Shown: positions 33,049 to 44,900, counted from the stretch's first letter. The stretch is 64,000 nt of DNA from CAVWUA01 sp963758025 (GCA_963758025.1 CAVWUA010000015.1:62001-126000); one strand, 5' to 3'. Translations and numbers: made by a program. Notes: generated from the letters alone by a model not told the origin.

Positions 33049-34964
33049 TCACCGGGCCTTCTCGAACACCACGCAGGTGTCGTGCAGCCCGGGGATGAAG
33101 CGGCTGCGGTACGTTTTTCCTCCGCTGCTCGCCCCGTGCGAGAACCGGATGATGTCGGTGACGTGCTGCCCCAGGCCGACCCGGAACGCCAGCCGCTTCG
33201 TGTGATAGGTCAGCGGGACGAACCCCGCCTCGCGATCGCGGTAGTCGCCCATCAGGACCGCCAGCCGGCCACCAGGTTCCAGGGCTCCCTCGCAGCCTAA
33301 AAGCAGCCCATGGAGCCGGTTGCAGAAGGCGTCGAGCGTCGGGCAGCGCGACAGGTCGCGCGGGTCGTTGGCGTAGAGCTTCTGCCGCCAGTACGGCGGA
33401 TGGACCCGCGCGGGCCTGCCGACCTCATCGACCAAGAAGGCGGCGATGTTGGCCTCGGTGCGGGGCAGGTCGCGGACGAACTCCAGCAGGCAGACGACCT
33501 TCGCCACCCGCAGCGACCAGCCCGCGTCCTCGGGCGTCCTTGATCCGCTGGGCGATGTCGTGGATGTCCCGCTGCTTCTCGCTGGACAGGTTGCCCTCGA
33601 CCAGTTCGTACACCTTGTCGAGCGTGACCAGCGTGCCGAGCGGCGTCCGGGCGACCGCCGTGCGGTCGTTGACCAGCATCTCGTAGGCTTGCTTGATGAT
33701 CGTCCGGTTGCTGCCGCCGTAGTGCCGGGGCGCTCCGGGCTGGAGCCGGATGCCCGACATGATGCCGATGCAGAGGTCGATGTAGTGCGGCGGGTAGGGG
33801 TAGAACTGCACGAAGTCGGCCTCGGTGACCTCGGTGACGGGCGTCCGCTCCAGCCGCAGGGCGGCGTTGAGCGCGCCCTGGTTCTCGCCGAAGAGCCGTT
33901 CAGGACCGGGACGGCGTCGCCTTCTTGGCCAGCACCCGCTTCGTGGCGACCTCCCGGATGTCGGGGGGCGAGATCACCCGGTAGCGGAAGCGGTCCTGGA
34001 GCTTCGCCAGCTCGACCCGCTTGGAGTCGATGGCGGCGACCACCTCGTCGAGCTTCTCCTGCGAGGTGACGACGATCCAGCAGGGGCCGGGATCTTGCGG
34101 GCCTTGAGCAGGTTCTTGCCGACCTTGCCGAACTCCTCGACGGTGCCCGCAAGTCCTCGATCTTGTCGCCGCTGCGGGCGACGTGCTGGCCCACCTCGTC
34201 GATGATGAAGACAGGCCTTGCCGGCGCGTCGGCCCATCAGCTCGAAGGTCCGCTCGACGACCGTCTGACCGTGACTGCGAAGTTCTTCTTCCCTGGGCGT
34301 GCGCCAGGAGTCCGGCGAGGGTACGTCGTCGGGTCGAGGTCGTGCAGGACGGCACTGGCCCGGGAGAGCTTCTGGGCCCCCTTGCGGACCATCCGCCAGT
34401 CCAGCCGTGGAGCCGGCAGGTCTCCGAACTCGGCGAGCTGCCCCTCGGCCTCCAGCTCGATCTCCAGCTCGGCGATCTCGAAGTCCTCGGCGTAGCCGAG
34501 TTCCCGCAGGACGACCGTGTACATCTTCTCGGCGATCCGCTCGGTCACCGTCCGGATGTCGCTCTCCTTGCTCACGTCGAAGAGGACGACTCGTCGGCAC
34601 CTTCGCGTTGATCAGGTCCAGGAGGTCGGCGACCCGCCGGTCCCCGATCTGGTCCTTGAACAGCGCGGCGAAGTCGTGGCCGAGCACCTGCCGGTTCTGG
34701 AGGGCGTAGCCGAGGTTCTTGGCGAACGAGCTTTTGCCCGAGCCGAAGAAGCCCGGAGATCCAGACGCCGACCCCCTCGTGCGGCTCGGCCGGGGCCTCG
34801 GCGATGGCCCTCAGCAGCGTGGCGTAGTGGTCCCGGATGCTGTCGGTGGCGACGTACTCGGTGATCTCGGAGTAGACCGACTCCTCGTCGGCCTGATCGA
34901 CCTGGGTGATCTCCTCGATCTTGCGGGTGAGGTCTCTGGTGAGCAGGTCGCCGATCGTCTTCAT
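33049..34964 (-). CDS. brxC: BREX BrxC-like ATPase N-terminal part fused in frame to a DNA methyltransferase tail (multiple frameshifts)
   Basis: The N-terminus MKTIGDLLTRDLTRKIEEIT with SVYSEITEYVATDSIRDHY and AEPHEGVGVWISG is characteristic of BREX BrxC/PglY. The corrected P-loop reads GFFGSGKSS near 34750. BrxC-type sequence continues (LGHDFAALFKDQIGDRRVAD; KACLFIIDEVGQHVARSGDK; IVVTSQEKLDEVV) to FLVDEVGRPA near 33420. It then passes without a stop into HPPYWRQKLYANDP and GGRLAVLMGDYRD. That is a PPYW methyltransferase motif IV and downstream part, ending FIPGLHDTCVVFEKAR. About six single-base shifts are needed. BrxC is normally about 1,200 residues, so two thirds is missing. Probably non-functional in phage defence. 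Confidence 0.78.
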
Positions 34965-35370
34965 GAGTCCCTCAGCCGTAGATCTTCACCCGGTAGTTGC
35001 CCAGGGCATCGCGGTCCTTGAGGTCCATGAACCGCAGGCCGGTCGTGCCCTCGATCGAGCCGGGGTAGAACAGGATGGTCGGCACCCGCGTCCGGCCCTT
35101 CATCTCGTCGAGCAGGCTGGACATGTGGTAGAAGCCCGGGGCCATCGCCGCCGCGCGGGTCAGGAAGGCGACGTGCCTTCTGCGGGTCGAGCCCCGCGAG
35201 CCGCTCGGCGAGCAGCCGCCAGAGCGGGCGCCAGTCCGATCGGCGAGATAGGTCGTCACCTGCTTCTGGGCGGCGAGGTAGCCCCGCTCCCGCTCCAGTT
35301 CGACGACCTCGTCGATCCCCTCGCTCTCGTCGATCGCCCCGCCAGAGGAACTCGGACAGGGGGATGACGA

Positions 35371-36615
35371 CAGGAGGATTGCAAAGTCCTCTCGCCGAAG
35401 TGTAAGTTACCGCCTCACCGACCGAATTTCGCACCCCTGAGGTTAATCACGGATGGCCGACCCGCTCCCCTCGTTGCTCGACGCCTTCGCTCAGATCGAC
35501 GACCCCCGCAAGCGGCGGGGGGTCCGGCACCCCTTCACCTCCATCCTCGCCCTGGCGTTCCTCGGACTGCTCTGCCGCGAGACCGACTTCGCCGGCCTCC
35601 GGCGTTGGGCCGCCGACCACTGGTGGCTCCTCAAGCCCGCCCTCGGCTTCACCGGCAAGCGGCCGCCCCACGCCACGACGATCAGTCGCGCCTGGCGCGG
35701 TTCTCCCTGGAGCAGTTCCGCGACGCCTTCGCCCGGTGGCTGGTCAGCTGGCCGCAGGCCGCCGCCGCCCTCACGGCCGCCGCCGACGGCAAGACCAGCA
35801 AGCAGGGGCACGATGCCCACGGCGACCCGGTCCACATGCTCAACGTCTTCGCCCACGAGTTGGGGCTCTGCCTGGGCCAGTTCCCCGTCACCGGCGGCAA
35901 GCCCACCGAGCCCCAGGCCCTCAAGGCGGCCCTGGCGGAACTCATCGACCATTACCCGATGCTCCGCCTCTTCACCACCGACGCCCTGTTCACCCAGCGG
36001 CCCCTGGCGCAGGTGATCCTGGAGGCCGACCGCGACTTCCTCTTCGCCGTCAAGGACAACCAACCGGACCTGCACGAGGCCCTGCAGGCCAGCTTCCGCG
36101 AGGCCGCCGAGCGGCCCGCCGACGTGAAGACCACGGAGAAAAAGGGGGCGAAGTCCACACCCGCAAGCTCTGGGTCCTGGAGGGCGAGGAGGTCGCCTAC
36201 ATCCGCGAGGCGACCTCGTTCCCTGGTATCGAGCTGATCCTGCGGGTCGACCTCGACATCGCCGTCATGGGCGCCCCGGACCGCCATGAGACCCGCTATT
36301 TCGTGACGAGCCTCGCGGCCGACGAGGTGAGCCCGGAGCAGCTGCTGCGCCGGGTCCGGGGCCATTGGTGCGTCGAGAACGGGCTGCATTTCATCAAGGA
36401 TCGGTGGTGGGACGAGGACCGCCAGTGGAGCACCCGGCCCGGGCTGGCGGAACGGCTGGCGGCGCTGCGGGATGCGGCGCTGACAGCCCTGCACGTGCTC
36501 CCGGACGTGCCGGCGGACCTGCCCATTCGCGGCCGGGCCGATCATCTGGGGCGCAAGCTCCGCAAGGCGTTGAAATTCATCGGAGCCCTGAAATAGGGAC
36601 TTTGCAATCCTCCTG
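35371..36615 (+). mobile_element. ISAs1-type insertion sequence, copy 1
   Basis: A 1,245-bp element with perfect 19-bp inverted repeats (CAGGAGGATTGCAAAGTCC). It is flanked by 10-bp direct repeats GGGATGACGA (35361-35370 and 36616-36625) and disrupts brxB. A second copy lies at 54446-55691. Confidence 0.93.
35453..36596 (+). CDS. ISAs1 family transposase, copy 1 (two frameshifts)
   Basis: It starts MADPLPSLLDAFAQIDDPRK, followed by RGVRHPFTSILALAFLGLLC (the H-repeat-associated N-terminal region of ISAs1). The catalytic core has TAAADGKTSKQGHD (first Asp), LRLFTTDALFTQRPLAQVI (second Asp) and the C-terminal GHWCVENGLHFIKDRWWDED with the catalytic Glu. The frame shifts near 35690 and at an A5G5 run at 36139-36148. 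A DDE transposase, probably inactive as read. Very similar to the copy at 54528. Confidence 0.88.
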
Positions 36616-36770
36616 GGGATGACGACGGCCTCCTTGCCCACCCCCTCCAGCCGGGTCGCCAGCAACTTGACCTCGCGGCGAAGCACCCACTCCTCGTCGG
36701 GGTCGTACCGCAGGATGGCGAACGGCAGATCGCTGTAGACGGCGATCTTGGGCGGCCTTGAGAAAATTTC

Positions 36771-36815
36771 TTCCAGGGATGTGAATGTTGGACCGGCGTC
36801 CCCGGGTGTGAGATT
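36771..36815 (+). promoter_or_regulatory. Leader of the sigma factor gene
   Basis: This short region before the ATG at 36816 has a TGAATGTT stretch and A/T-rich bases just upstream (GAAAATTTCTTCC) in an otherwise GC-rich context, as often seen before planctomycete ECF sigma genes. The promoter assignment is inference. Confidence 0.3.
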
Positions 36816-37472
36816 ATGGACGATGAAATGATTACCGATCTTCGGACCGACGAGGAGTTGTTGCGTGCCGCCCGCGAGGGCGACGAAGGCGCCCTGGCCG
36901 TCCTCGTCGAGCGCCATCGCGACCGTCTCGAACGGATGGTTCGTTTGCGCATGGACCGCCGGTTGCAGGGCCGCGTCGATCCCGCGGACGTTATCCAGGA
37001 GGCGTACCTGGCGATGCGCGGCAAATTCGCCCCGCGCGGGGCGGAGTCGGAGCTGCCCGTCTTCCTGTGGCTGCGGCTGGAGGTCGGCCAGAAACTCGTG
37101 GACGTCCATCGCTTCCATCTCGGGGCCAAGATGCGAGACGCCGGGCAGGAGGTCTCGCTGCACCGCGGGGCGCTGCCCCAGGTGACCTCGCTGTCGCTGG
37201 CCGAGCATCTGCTGGGGAAGCTGACCTCGGCGAGCCGGGCCTCGAGCCGGGCCGAGCTGAAGCTCCGGGTCCAGGAGGCCCTCAACAGCATGGACCCCAA
37301 CGACCGTGAGGTGCTGATCCTCCGCCACTTCGAGGAGCTGAGCAACGCCGAGGCGGCCCAGGTCCTCGGAATCAAGCCGACGGCGGCGGTCAACCGCTAC
37401 GTGCGGGCCCTCAGCCGGTTGAAGGACGTGTTCCAGGGGCTGCCCGGGGGCATCGAGGAAATCTGGGAATGA
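36816..37472 (+). CDS. ECF-type RNA polymerase sigma factor (planctomycete kinase-linked type)
   Basis: A 218-residue intact protein. The sigma-2 region is VERHRDRLERMVRLRMDRRL and VDPADVIQEAYLAMRG; sigma-4 is LNSMDPNDREVLILRHFEEL and SNAEAAQVLGIKPTAAVNRY with its helix-turn-helix. The stop overlaps the kinase start (ATGA), so the two are translationally coupled. This pairing of an ECF factor with a Ser/Thr kinase-WD40 protein is characteristic of planctomycetes, where the kinase is thought to control the sigma factor. Its target promoters are unknown. Confidence 0.92.
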   Translation: MDDEMITDLRTDEELLRAAREGDEGALAVLVERHRDRLERMVRLRMDRRLQGRVDPADVIQEAYLAMRGKFAPRGAESELPVFLWLRLEVGQKLVDVHRFHLGAKMRDAGQEVSLHRGALPQVTSLSLAEHLLGKLTSASRASSRAELKLRVQEALNSMDPNDREVLILRHFEELSNAEAAQVLGIKPTAAVNRYVRALSRLKDVFQGLPGGIEEIWE

Positions 37473-40400
37473 GCGACCTCACCGACTCCTTCACCGATGA
37501 GTTCGGCGTGATCGCGGACGAGTTCGTCGAGGCCTTCCGGCAAGGAAAACGCCCTTCGCTTGAGGAGTTCTGCCGGCGCTACCCCGGACACGCGAACCTG
37601 ATCCGCGAGATGCTGCCGGCCCTCGTGTTGATGGAGAGGGCGAAGTCGTCGTGCGCCGACGCGGGGGAGCGCGGTCCGGCCGCGGAACCCGCCTTCGCGA
37701 CGCCCTTGCAGCAACTGGGGGACTTCCAGATCCTGCGCGAGCTGGGGCGAGGCGGCATGGGGGTCGTCTATGAGGCCGAGCAGGTCAGCCTCGGCCGGCG
37801 CGTCGCGCTCAAGGTCCTTTCCGGCCATGTCTCTCGCGACGGGACGGTCCAGGAGCGGTTCCGGCGCGAGGCGCGGGCCGCCGCCCGCCTCCACCACACG
37901 AACATCGTCCCCGTTTACGAGGTCGGTCAGGGCGCCGATGTCTGCTACTATGCCATGCAGCTCATCCAGGGACAGGGACTCGACGCCATCATCGACGAAT
38001 TGCGACGGCTCCGCGACCGCTCCGGCGCGGCCGGCACCCCGACCGCTCGCCAATCGTCGCTGCCATCCCGCGACCAATCCGATATCCGCTCATGTGAGGA
38101 TGCGGCCTCCCGCAAAGAGGTTGAGGTCAGCGAGGCCCTCCAGTTCCTCCTGACAGGCCGATGGGACGCGGGGGACGAGGCACGGGAACCGGCCGCGACC
38201 CCGGCAACGACACGCACCGAAGTCCTCCGGCCGCACCCGGACACGGAGTCTTCCTCCGCGACCTCGACCCTCCTGCCCGGCGGCACCCAGCTCTCCTCCG
38301 CCGAGTCGGGCAGGAACGTCTACTATCGCAGCCTGGCCCAGATCGGGCGCCAGGTCGCCAGCGGCCTCGAATACGCCCACGCGCGCGGGATCGTCCACCG
38401 CGACATCAAGCCGTCGAACTTGCTCCTCGATACCGAGGGGGTCGTCTGGATCGCCGACTTCGGCCTCGCCAAGGGCGAGGAGGAGGGCCTGACCCAGAGC
38501 GGCGACATCCTCGGCACCCTCCGCTACATGGCACCCTGCCGGTTCCGCGGCGAGGGGGATGCGCGGGTCGATATTTACTCCCTCGGCATGACCCTCTACG
38601 AGCTGCTCACGCTCCGGCCGGCGTTCGACTCCACAGATCGCCTCAGGCTCATCGAACAGATCAAGAACGAGGAGCCCCCCCGACCTCGGTCGCTCGATTC
38701 CAGGATTCCCCGCGACCTCGAAACCATCGTCCTCAAGGCCATCGAGAAGGACCCCCGCGAACGCTACCCGACCGCCAGGGCAATGGCCGAGGACCTGCGG
38801 CGGTTCCTGGCCGATGAGCCGATCCAGGCGCGGCAGGCCTCGGCGGCCGAGCGATACGCCCGCTGGGCGCGGCGGAACCCGCTCATCGCCGTGCTCGGCG
38901 GAGTTCTCACCGGAGTCCTGGTGCTCGCCACGGTGGGTTCGCTTCTGGCGGCGCAGCGCTTCCATGCCCAGGCCGAGACCCAGCGCGCGCTGGCGAACGA
39001 CCGGGAGGCCGCACGGCAGGGGGCGGACCGCGCTCGGGCGGACGAGGCCACGGCCCGCCGCAAGACCGACCAGGTGAACGCCAGCCTCCGTGCAACCCAG
39101 GAAGAGCTGCGACGGACCGTGTACGCGACGCGCTCCAATCTCGCCCTGGCCGCCTGGGACACCAACGACGTCGGCCATCTTGCGCAGCCTCCTCGACCTG
39201 ATGCGCCCGGCTCAGGGGAAGCCCGACCTTCGCGGCTGGGAGTGGCGCTATCTCTGGCAACTGGAGCACGAGTATCGGCTCACGCTCCGGACCCAGGAGA
39301 ATAACCGGTTTATGAGCGTGGTGTTCAGTCCCGACGGGCAAACCATCGCCAGCCAGGAGGCCAAGGGCCGCATCCGGCTCTGGGACCGGCGGAGCGGGGC
39401 TGTGCTGCGAACGATGGGGGTCACGACAGAGGGCCAGACGGCGAGTCTGGCAAGTGGTGTCAGTGCGCTCGCGTTCAGCCCGGACGGCCGCACCCTCGCC
39501 GGGCCGGGGCCGGACGCGAGCCTGGCCCTCTATCGCCGTTGACACCGGCCAACCCATCCTCCGTTTCGAGGGCTCCCCCGGCGCGGTTCTGGGGCTGGCC
39601 TGGAGCCCGGACGGCCGCACCCTCGTCGCCGCGATTTCGGCCCACATGATGCGGGTCTGGGACACCCGCGACGGCCATCTGATCCACAAACAGTTCGGCG
39701 CGCATCGCGGCCCGGTCGCCTCCGTCGCATTCAGCCCCGACGGCCGCACGATCGCCTCGGCCAGCTACGACCACACCGTCAAGCTCTGGAACCCCGAGGA
39801 CCCCGTCCACCCGCGCGCCGTTCTCGGGGGACACACCGACGAGGTCCGCGCCGTGGCCTTCAGCCCCGATGGCCGTCGGGTGGTCTCCGCGGGCCTCGAC
39901 CAGTCCCTCCGGGTCTGGGATGCCAGTTCGGGAGCGGAGGTCGCCGTGATCCGGGGGCACACCAGCTCGGTGACGTCGCTGGCCTATTTTCCCGACAGCG
40001 TGCGGGTCGTGACGGGCTCCAGCGACCAGACGGTCCGCCTCTGGGACACGATCTCGCGCGAGGAGCTTCGCACCTTCAAGGGCACCGACGCCGTCAGCGC
40101 CGTGGCGGTGAGCCCCGATGGCCGCGACATCGCCTCGGCGGCCGACGTGACGGTGCGGGTCTGGGACGCTGCCAGCCCGCCACGCCCCCGCACGCTCCAG
40201 AGCCCCTCCGTTCTGACTTACGGCGGGAGGCTGGAATGTCTGGCGTTCAGTCCCGACGGCCGACGGCTGGTGTCGGGCCACGAGGACCACGCGCTGCGCG
40301 TCTGGGAATACCCCTCGGGACGGCAACTCCTGGTGATCCAGGGTCACGACCATTCCATCAAGTGCGTCGCGTTCAGTCCCGACGGCCGCATCATCGCCTC

Positions 40401-41261
40401 CGGCGACACACACGGCACGCTACGGTTATGGGACGCCGAAACCGGCGATCCCCGGCTCACGTTCACCGGACACACCGACGAGCTCAAGGCGATCGTGTTC
40501 ACGGCCGACGGCCAGACCGTCCTCTCGGCCGGCACCGATCGCACGATCCAGGCCTGGGACCCCGCGACCGGCGTCGTCAAGTTCGTCCTCCGCGGCCACT
40601 CCGATACGGTGCACGACCTGGCGCTCAGCCCCGACGGCCGCACCCTCGCTTCCGCGAGCTACGACAGGACGTGCATCCTCTGGGACCTCCCCGGCGGGCC
40701 GCCCCGCTGACACTCCGGGGACATTCCGAGGACGTCAACGCCGTCGCGTTCAGCCCGGACGGGCGGACCGTCGCGACGGCGTCGGACGACGACACGGTGC
40801 GGCTCTGGGACACTGCGGACGGCTCGCCTCGAGGCATCCTGGAAGGACACACCGAGGGAGTCAGCGGCCTCGCGTTCAACCCCGACGGACGACTCGCCTC
40901 GTCTGGTTGGGACAGGACCATCCGGATCTGGGACTGTGCCAGCGGGCAGACCTTGCTGGTCCTCAAAGGGCACGCGGGCGCAGTCCGTTGCATCAAGTTC
41001 AGCCCGGACGGCCGGACTCTCGCCTCGGCCAGCTATGACCGGACTCTGAAGCTCTGGGAAGCCGCCCCGGAAACGGTCCTCTCCACCGTCAGCTCGAGCG
41101 CCGGTTGCGGCATCCCAGGGCGGCCGTCCGGCTCGCACGTCCGGCAAATAGAAGCCCGGTCCTTCGCGGACAGGCCAGCCCCCGAGCGGCCGAACCCGTC
41201 AAGATTCTCGTCACCAACCGGGGCCGTCCCGCGCCGCCGTAGGCATGGGCCTCGAAAATAA
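37469..41261 (+). CDS. Ser/Thr protein kinase with C-terminal WD40 propeller (three frameshifts)
   Basis: A protein of about 1,260 residues. A sigma-linked N-terminal helical domain (1-80) precedes the kinase: ELGRGGMGVVYEAE (Gly loop, about 91-104), ALK with Lys115, HRDIKPSN with His310 and ADFGLA near 330. An insertion of about 100 residues lies between the Lys and the HRD loop. The activation-segment APE is replaced by APC (YMAPCRFRGEG). A membrane span (IAVLGGVLTGVLVLATVGSL) and a coiled coil follow. The rest is WD40 repeats (FSPDGRTIASASYDHTVKLW). Shifts near 39180, 39515 and 40700 break the reading; frames on each side continue the propeller. A probable membrane-bound signalling kinase paired with the sigma factor. 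Confidence 0.87.
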
Positions 41262-41955
41262 TCTCCCGGAAGTGTGAACGATCGGCCTCCGCTCCCGTGT
41301 AAGGGAATAGCGACGTCACCTGGAACGGTCCGGGGACAGTCGACGGCTGTGCTCGACGTCACTGTGACGGAGGAGAGCGACGAACCGACCTCATCAACGA
41401 TGATGAGGACTTACTGGAGAACGCCTTCACGGTGCCCGATGTTGCGCGGACCGATGTGCCGGCGGAGAGAGAGGCTGTTCAACCCGAGAGGAGGAATCGC
41501 CTCGTCGTGCAAAGGCCATCGCCGAGTTCAACACGGTCGTCCTGAAAAGGAAGCCATCGGCTGAGTGATCCGCTTGCGTTATACGAACACGCGTGACAAC
41601 GCCGTGACCGGTCGCGCTGCGCGCCAGGACATCATTCGCGATGGGACCGACGGGACTTCCCAGCAACGGACCGACTTCCAGAACTGACGGAGACTCTCCA
41701 TCGAGCGCTGCGAAATCATCGCCTACACGGTGACGAGCCCCAACGGCGGCGGCGTCCACTGGCGCTCGGCCGCCAGCAGATAATCCCCCCGGGATCGCCA
41801 TTCACTCGACACGAGTGTGCCACCTGTGGCTCCCGCGGTGACACCGGACATCTGGCCGACCAGAGCGCGATGATGTAGAGATCTCGGTTTGTGTTTATGT
41901 AAATAACAAAATTATCACTCCACACCGCTACGAACCGCAACCAGGGAGCCATACG
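41262..41955. other. Gap between kinase and adhesin
   Basis: About 690 bases. Short frames on both strands lack ribosome sites and family motifs. The last 70 bases before 41956 are A/T-rich (GTTTATGTAAATAACAAAAT) and probably hold the adhesin promoter. I see no RNA gene or mobile element. Confidence 0.4.
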
Positions 41956-44900
41956 ATGAGGTTCGACAGATCATCTCGGCGTTCGTTGGGTCACACAAAC
42001 CAGGGAAGACCTTCCACCGGAACAGCCCGCAAGAGGCTGGGGTGGTCGTCTCGCGGACGCGATGCGGTGCTGGGTTTCGAGCGGCTCGAAGAGCGCACGA
42101 TGCTGGCGACGTTCTCGGGCGCCGCCTCCCCCCTGACGTTGGCACTGGCCGCCAACGAGGCCGTCAGCATCGTGGCGGACACCTCCGCCTCCACGAGCAT
42201 CTACACGCTCAAGCTGGATTCACCCGGCACCTGGAGCGGTACCGACAATGGCAACGTGTCCGGGAACGGCTCGGATACGCTGACCGTCCAGGAATCGGCA
42301 TTCACCCAGGTCAACCTCACGGATTCGGGCGCCGGCGCATCGGTCACGTTCAACGACAGTGGGAGCAACACGTACGATAGCGGTTTTAACGTGACGCTGG
42401 ACGATTCGGCCGCCGGGTCCATTGCGTTCCATGGCGCGACCAGGTTCTCGGGTTCGAACGCGCTGAGCGCCTCGACGACCGGGTCTGTTCACGTCGGGGA
42501 TGGCTCCGCGACAGCCGCCACCGTCTCCACGAACACCGGAACCCTGACTTTGACGGGCGCCGGGATCACGTTTGCCAACGGCCATGTCTCCGCCACCACG
42601 GGCGGTGTGACTCTGACCGGCGCTGGCGGGAGCATCACCGAAACGACGCCGAACGCCGGGGCCGACGTTTCCGGCGCCACGGTGACACTGAAGACGACGG
42701 GCTCCGGGAACCAGATCGGCACCGCGGGACTCGATGGCGATCCGAGCACCCCCCTCAAGGTCGATGCCTCAACCCTGCTGAATGCCAGCACCAGCGACGG
42801 CTTCATCACCCTGGCCAATACGACCGGCAACATGCCGCTCGGCGTGCTGGATGCCGGCGCGGCGTTCATCGAACTGACCGCCGTGGGCGCGATCACCGAC
42901 GGCAAGAACGGCACCGGGGCCGCCAACCTGACAGCGGCCGACGGCGCCGCCTTGACGACCACTGGGCTCAACAGCGCGATCGGTACGTCTTCCCGTCCGA
43001 TCCGGACCGCGATCGGGTGGCTCGCCGCCACGACCAACGACGGCGGCGTCTTCATCGCCGATTCGAACGGCCCCGGGCTGATCGATCGGCTCCATCCTGG
43101 CCGAAGGAGAGGGGGCAAGTTCCCTTCATGACGACAGCAACAAGTCGTCGTGTTCGATCCACAACCCGACCGGACGAAGCCCCAAGAACCCGCATGCCGG
43201 CGTGAACGACGTCTCGGTGTCCGCGACGGGGCCCATCCTGTTCGTGAACATGGAGGGCGTGATACACGAACGTGATAGCCCCCAACGCGGTCACGATCAA
43301 CTCCCGGGGGACAGCATCATTCAGGGCCAGGAGGGGACGATCAACGTTCTCGCCCGCAGCGTCAATCTGGTCGCCAGCGGCTCGATCGGCGTCGCGGGCG
43401 GAGCCATGGGTTTGACGGTCGAGAGTGTGAGTGCCAGCACGACCGAACGGCGGCATCTTCCTCGCGGAATTGATCCCGGGCACGGTGACGTCCGTCGTTG
43501 CCGGCGGTACGGGCAATGATGTGTCGGTGATCGGTTCCGGCGCGACCCTGGGCATCGGCACCATCACCGCGCCGGGCACCGTCACGCTGCTGGAAACCGG
43601 CGGGGCTCTGTTGAACGGCGCAAGTACGCAGGTCACCGGTCAGACCGTTAAGCTGAGCGGAAGAGCGGGCATCGGCAGCAGTGCTCGTCTCCGTTCATGG
43701 TGACCGCCAGCCGATCTGGCGGCGACCGCCACGTGACTCCAGGCGCTGCCATCTTCGTCAATAACACGACGGGACTGAGCTCGGTGTCGGCCACGACCAA
43801 CGCCGGCGACGCGACGATTACCTACACGGATGGATCACTCCAGTTCACGGCGAGCACGGGGATGCTGACCGCGTCGGGCGCGGCGACCGTGTCGTTTGCC
43901 AATACGGGCGGCGACATCGTCCTGGGCGCCGTCAAGTGTGGCGAACATCATCGCCTCCGGAGCGATCACCGCGGGCACCGGGGTGAACCTCACCGGAGGC
44001 ACGGTGACGCTGGCTGCGGGCACCGGCATCGGCGCCCCAGGAAGTGCGATCGCGACGAACGTCACGACCCTCAACGCCACCACGGACACGGGGAACATCG
44101 TCATCACCCAGGCCAGTGCGTTCACCCTGAACGCCCTGAGCCTGGGCTTCACCGACCCGTCGAGGATCGACCGGCAGCGACATCCACGTGACCACCACGA
44201 CGGGCGGCATGACGGTGGGGGCCGTGTCGGCCCTGGGTGCCGTCACCCTCCAGGCGGGAGGGGCGATCCTGGCCGGGAGCGGCGAGATCCCTTCAACGTC
44301 TCCGCCGACACGCTCGCCCTCACCGCGTCGAACGGGATCGGCACCGCCGCCGCCGCAGCTTGAGACCTCGGTCGACACCCTGACGGCGAACGGCGGAGCG
44401 GGGGGCGGCCTGTTCCTGGCCAATAACCAGGGCCCTCGCCGTGACGTCGGCGGCGGCGACCGGCGGGGCCGTGCGTCATCCCGCCGCCGGCGACCTCCAG
44501 CTCGGCACGGTGACCGCGATCGGCCGGGCCGTCACGTTGACGGCCACCGGCGCGTTGAGCGATTCGAATGGTCCGGCCGTCAACATCACCGCCCTGAGCG
44601 CCACGCTGAGCGGGTCCATGATTGGCGTGCCCGGGGACGATCTGGAAACCCGCGTCTCGACCGTGACCGCCTCGACGACGGGAGGGGGCATCTATCTCCG
44701 CGATCTCGGCAACGGGAGCGTGACCCTCACCGCGACGGCGTTGGGACAGGGGGCCGACATCCAGTTCACCGGCGCGGGCGACATCATCCTCCAGGCGGTC
44801 ACCGCCAAGGGCGATGGGGTCACCCTGACCGCGGCCGGCTCGATCACCAACGGCCTCGCGTCGGCGGGGGTCAACATCACCGCCCAGACGCTCGATATCG

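Larger units (their letters stand above)
34972..36770 (-). pseudogene. brxB: brxB (DUF1788), split by an ISAs1-type element and lacking its start
   Basis: The 5' piece lies at about 36770-36616 (RPPKIAVYSDLPFAILRYDP, EEWVLRREVKLLATRLEGV) and the 3' piece at 35370-34972 (VAFLTRAAAMAPGFYHMSSL, RVPTILFYPGSIEGTTGLRF). Both match DUF1788/BrxB, the small BREX protein encoded just upstream of brxC; only 7 bp separate the two here. Deleting the element and one 10-bp repeat restores KEAVVIPLSEFLWRA. Shifts near 35335, 35240 and 35175 are also needed. No start codon is visible before the sigma-factor promoter region, so roughly the first 15-20 residues appear lost at the island edge. Confidence 0.72.

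Noticed and set aside
36139..36150. Programmed -1 ribosomal frameshift in the ISAs1-type transposase
   Set aside because: The second copy needs a +1 change at the same run, so a simple -1 signal does not explain both; kept only as a slippage question.
41272..41564. Possible small gene after the kinase
   Set aside because: No consistent frame; Arg-rich translation typical of non-coding GC-rich DNA.
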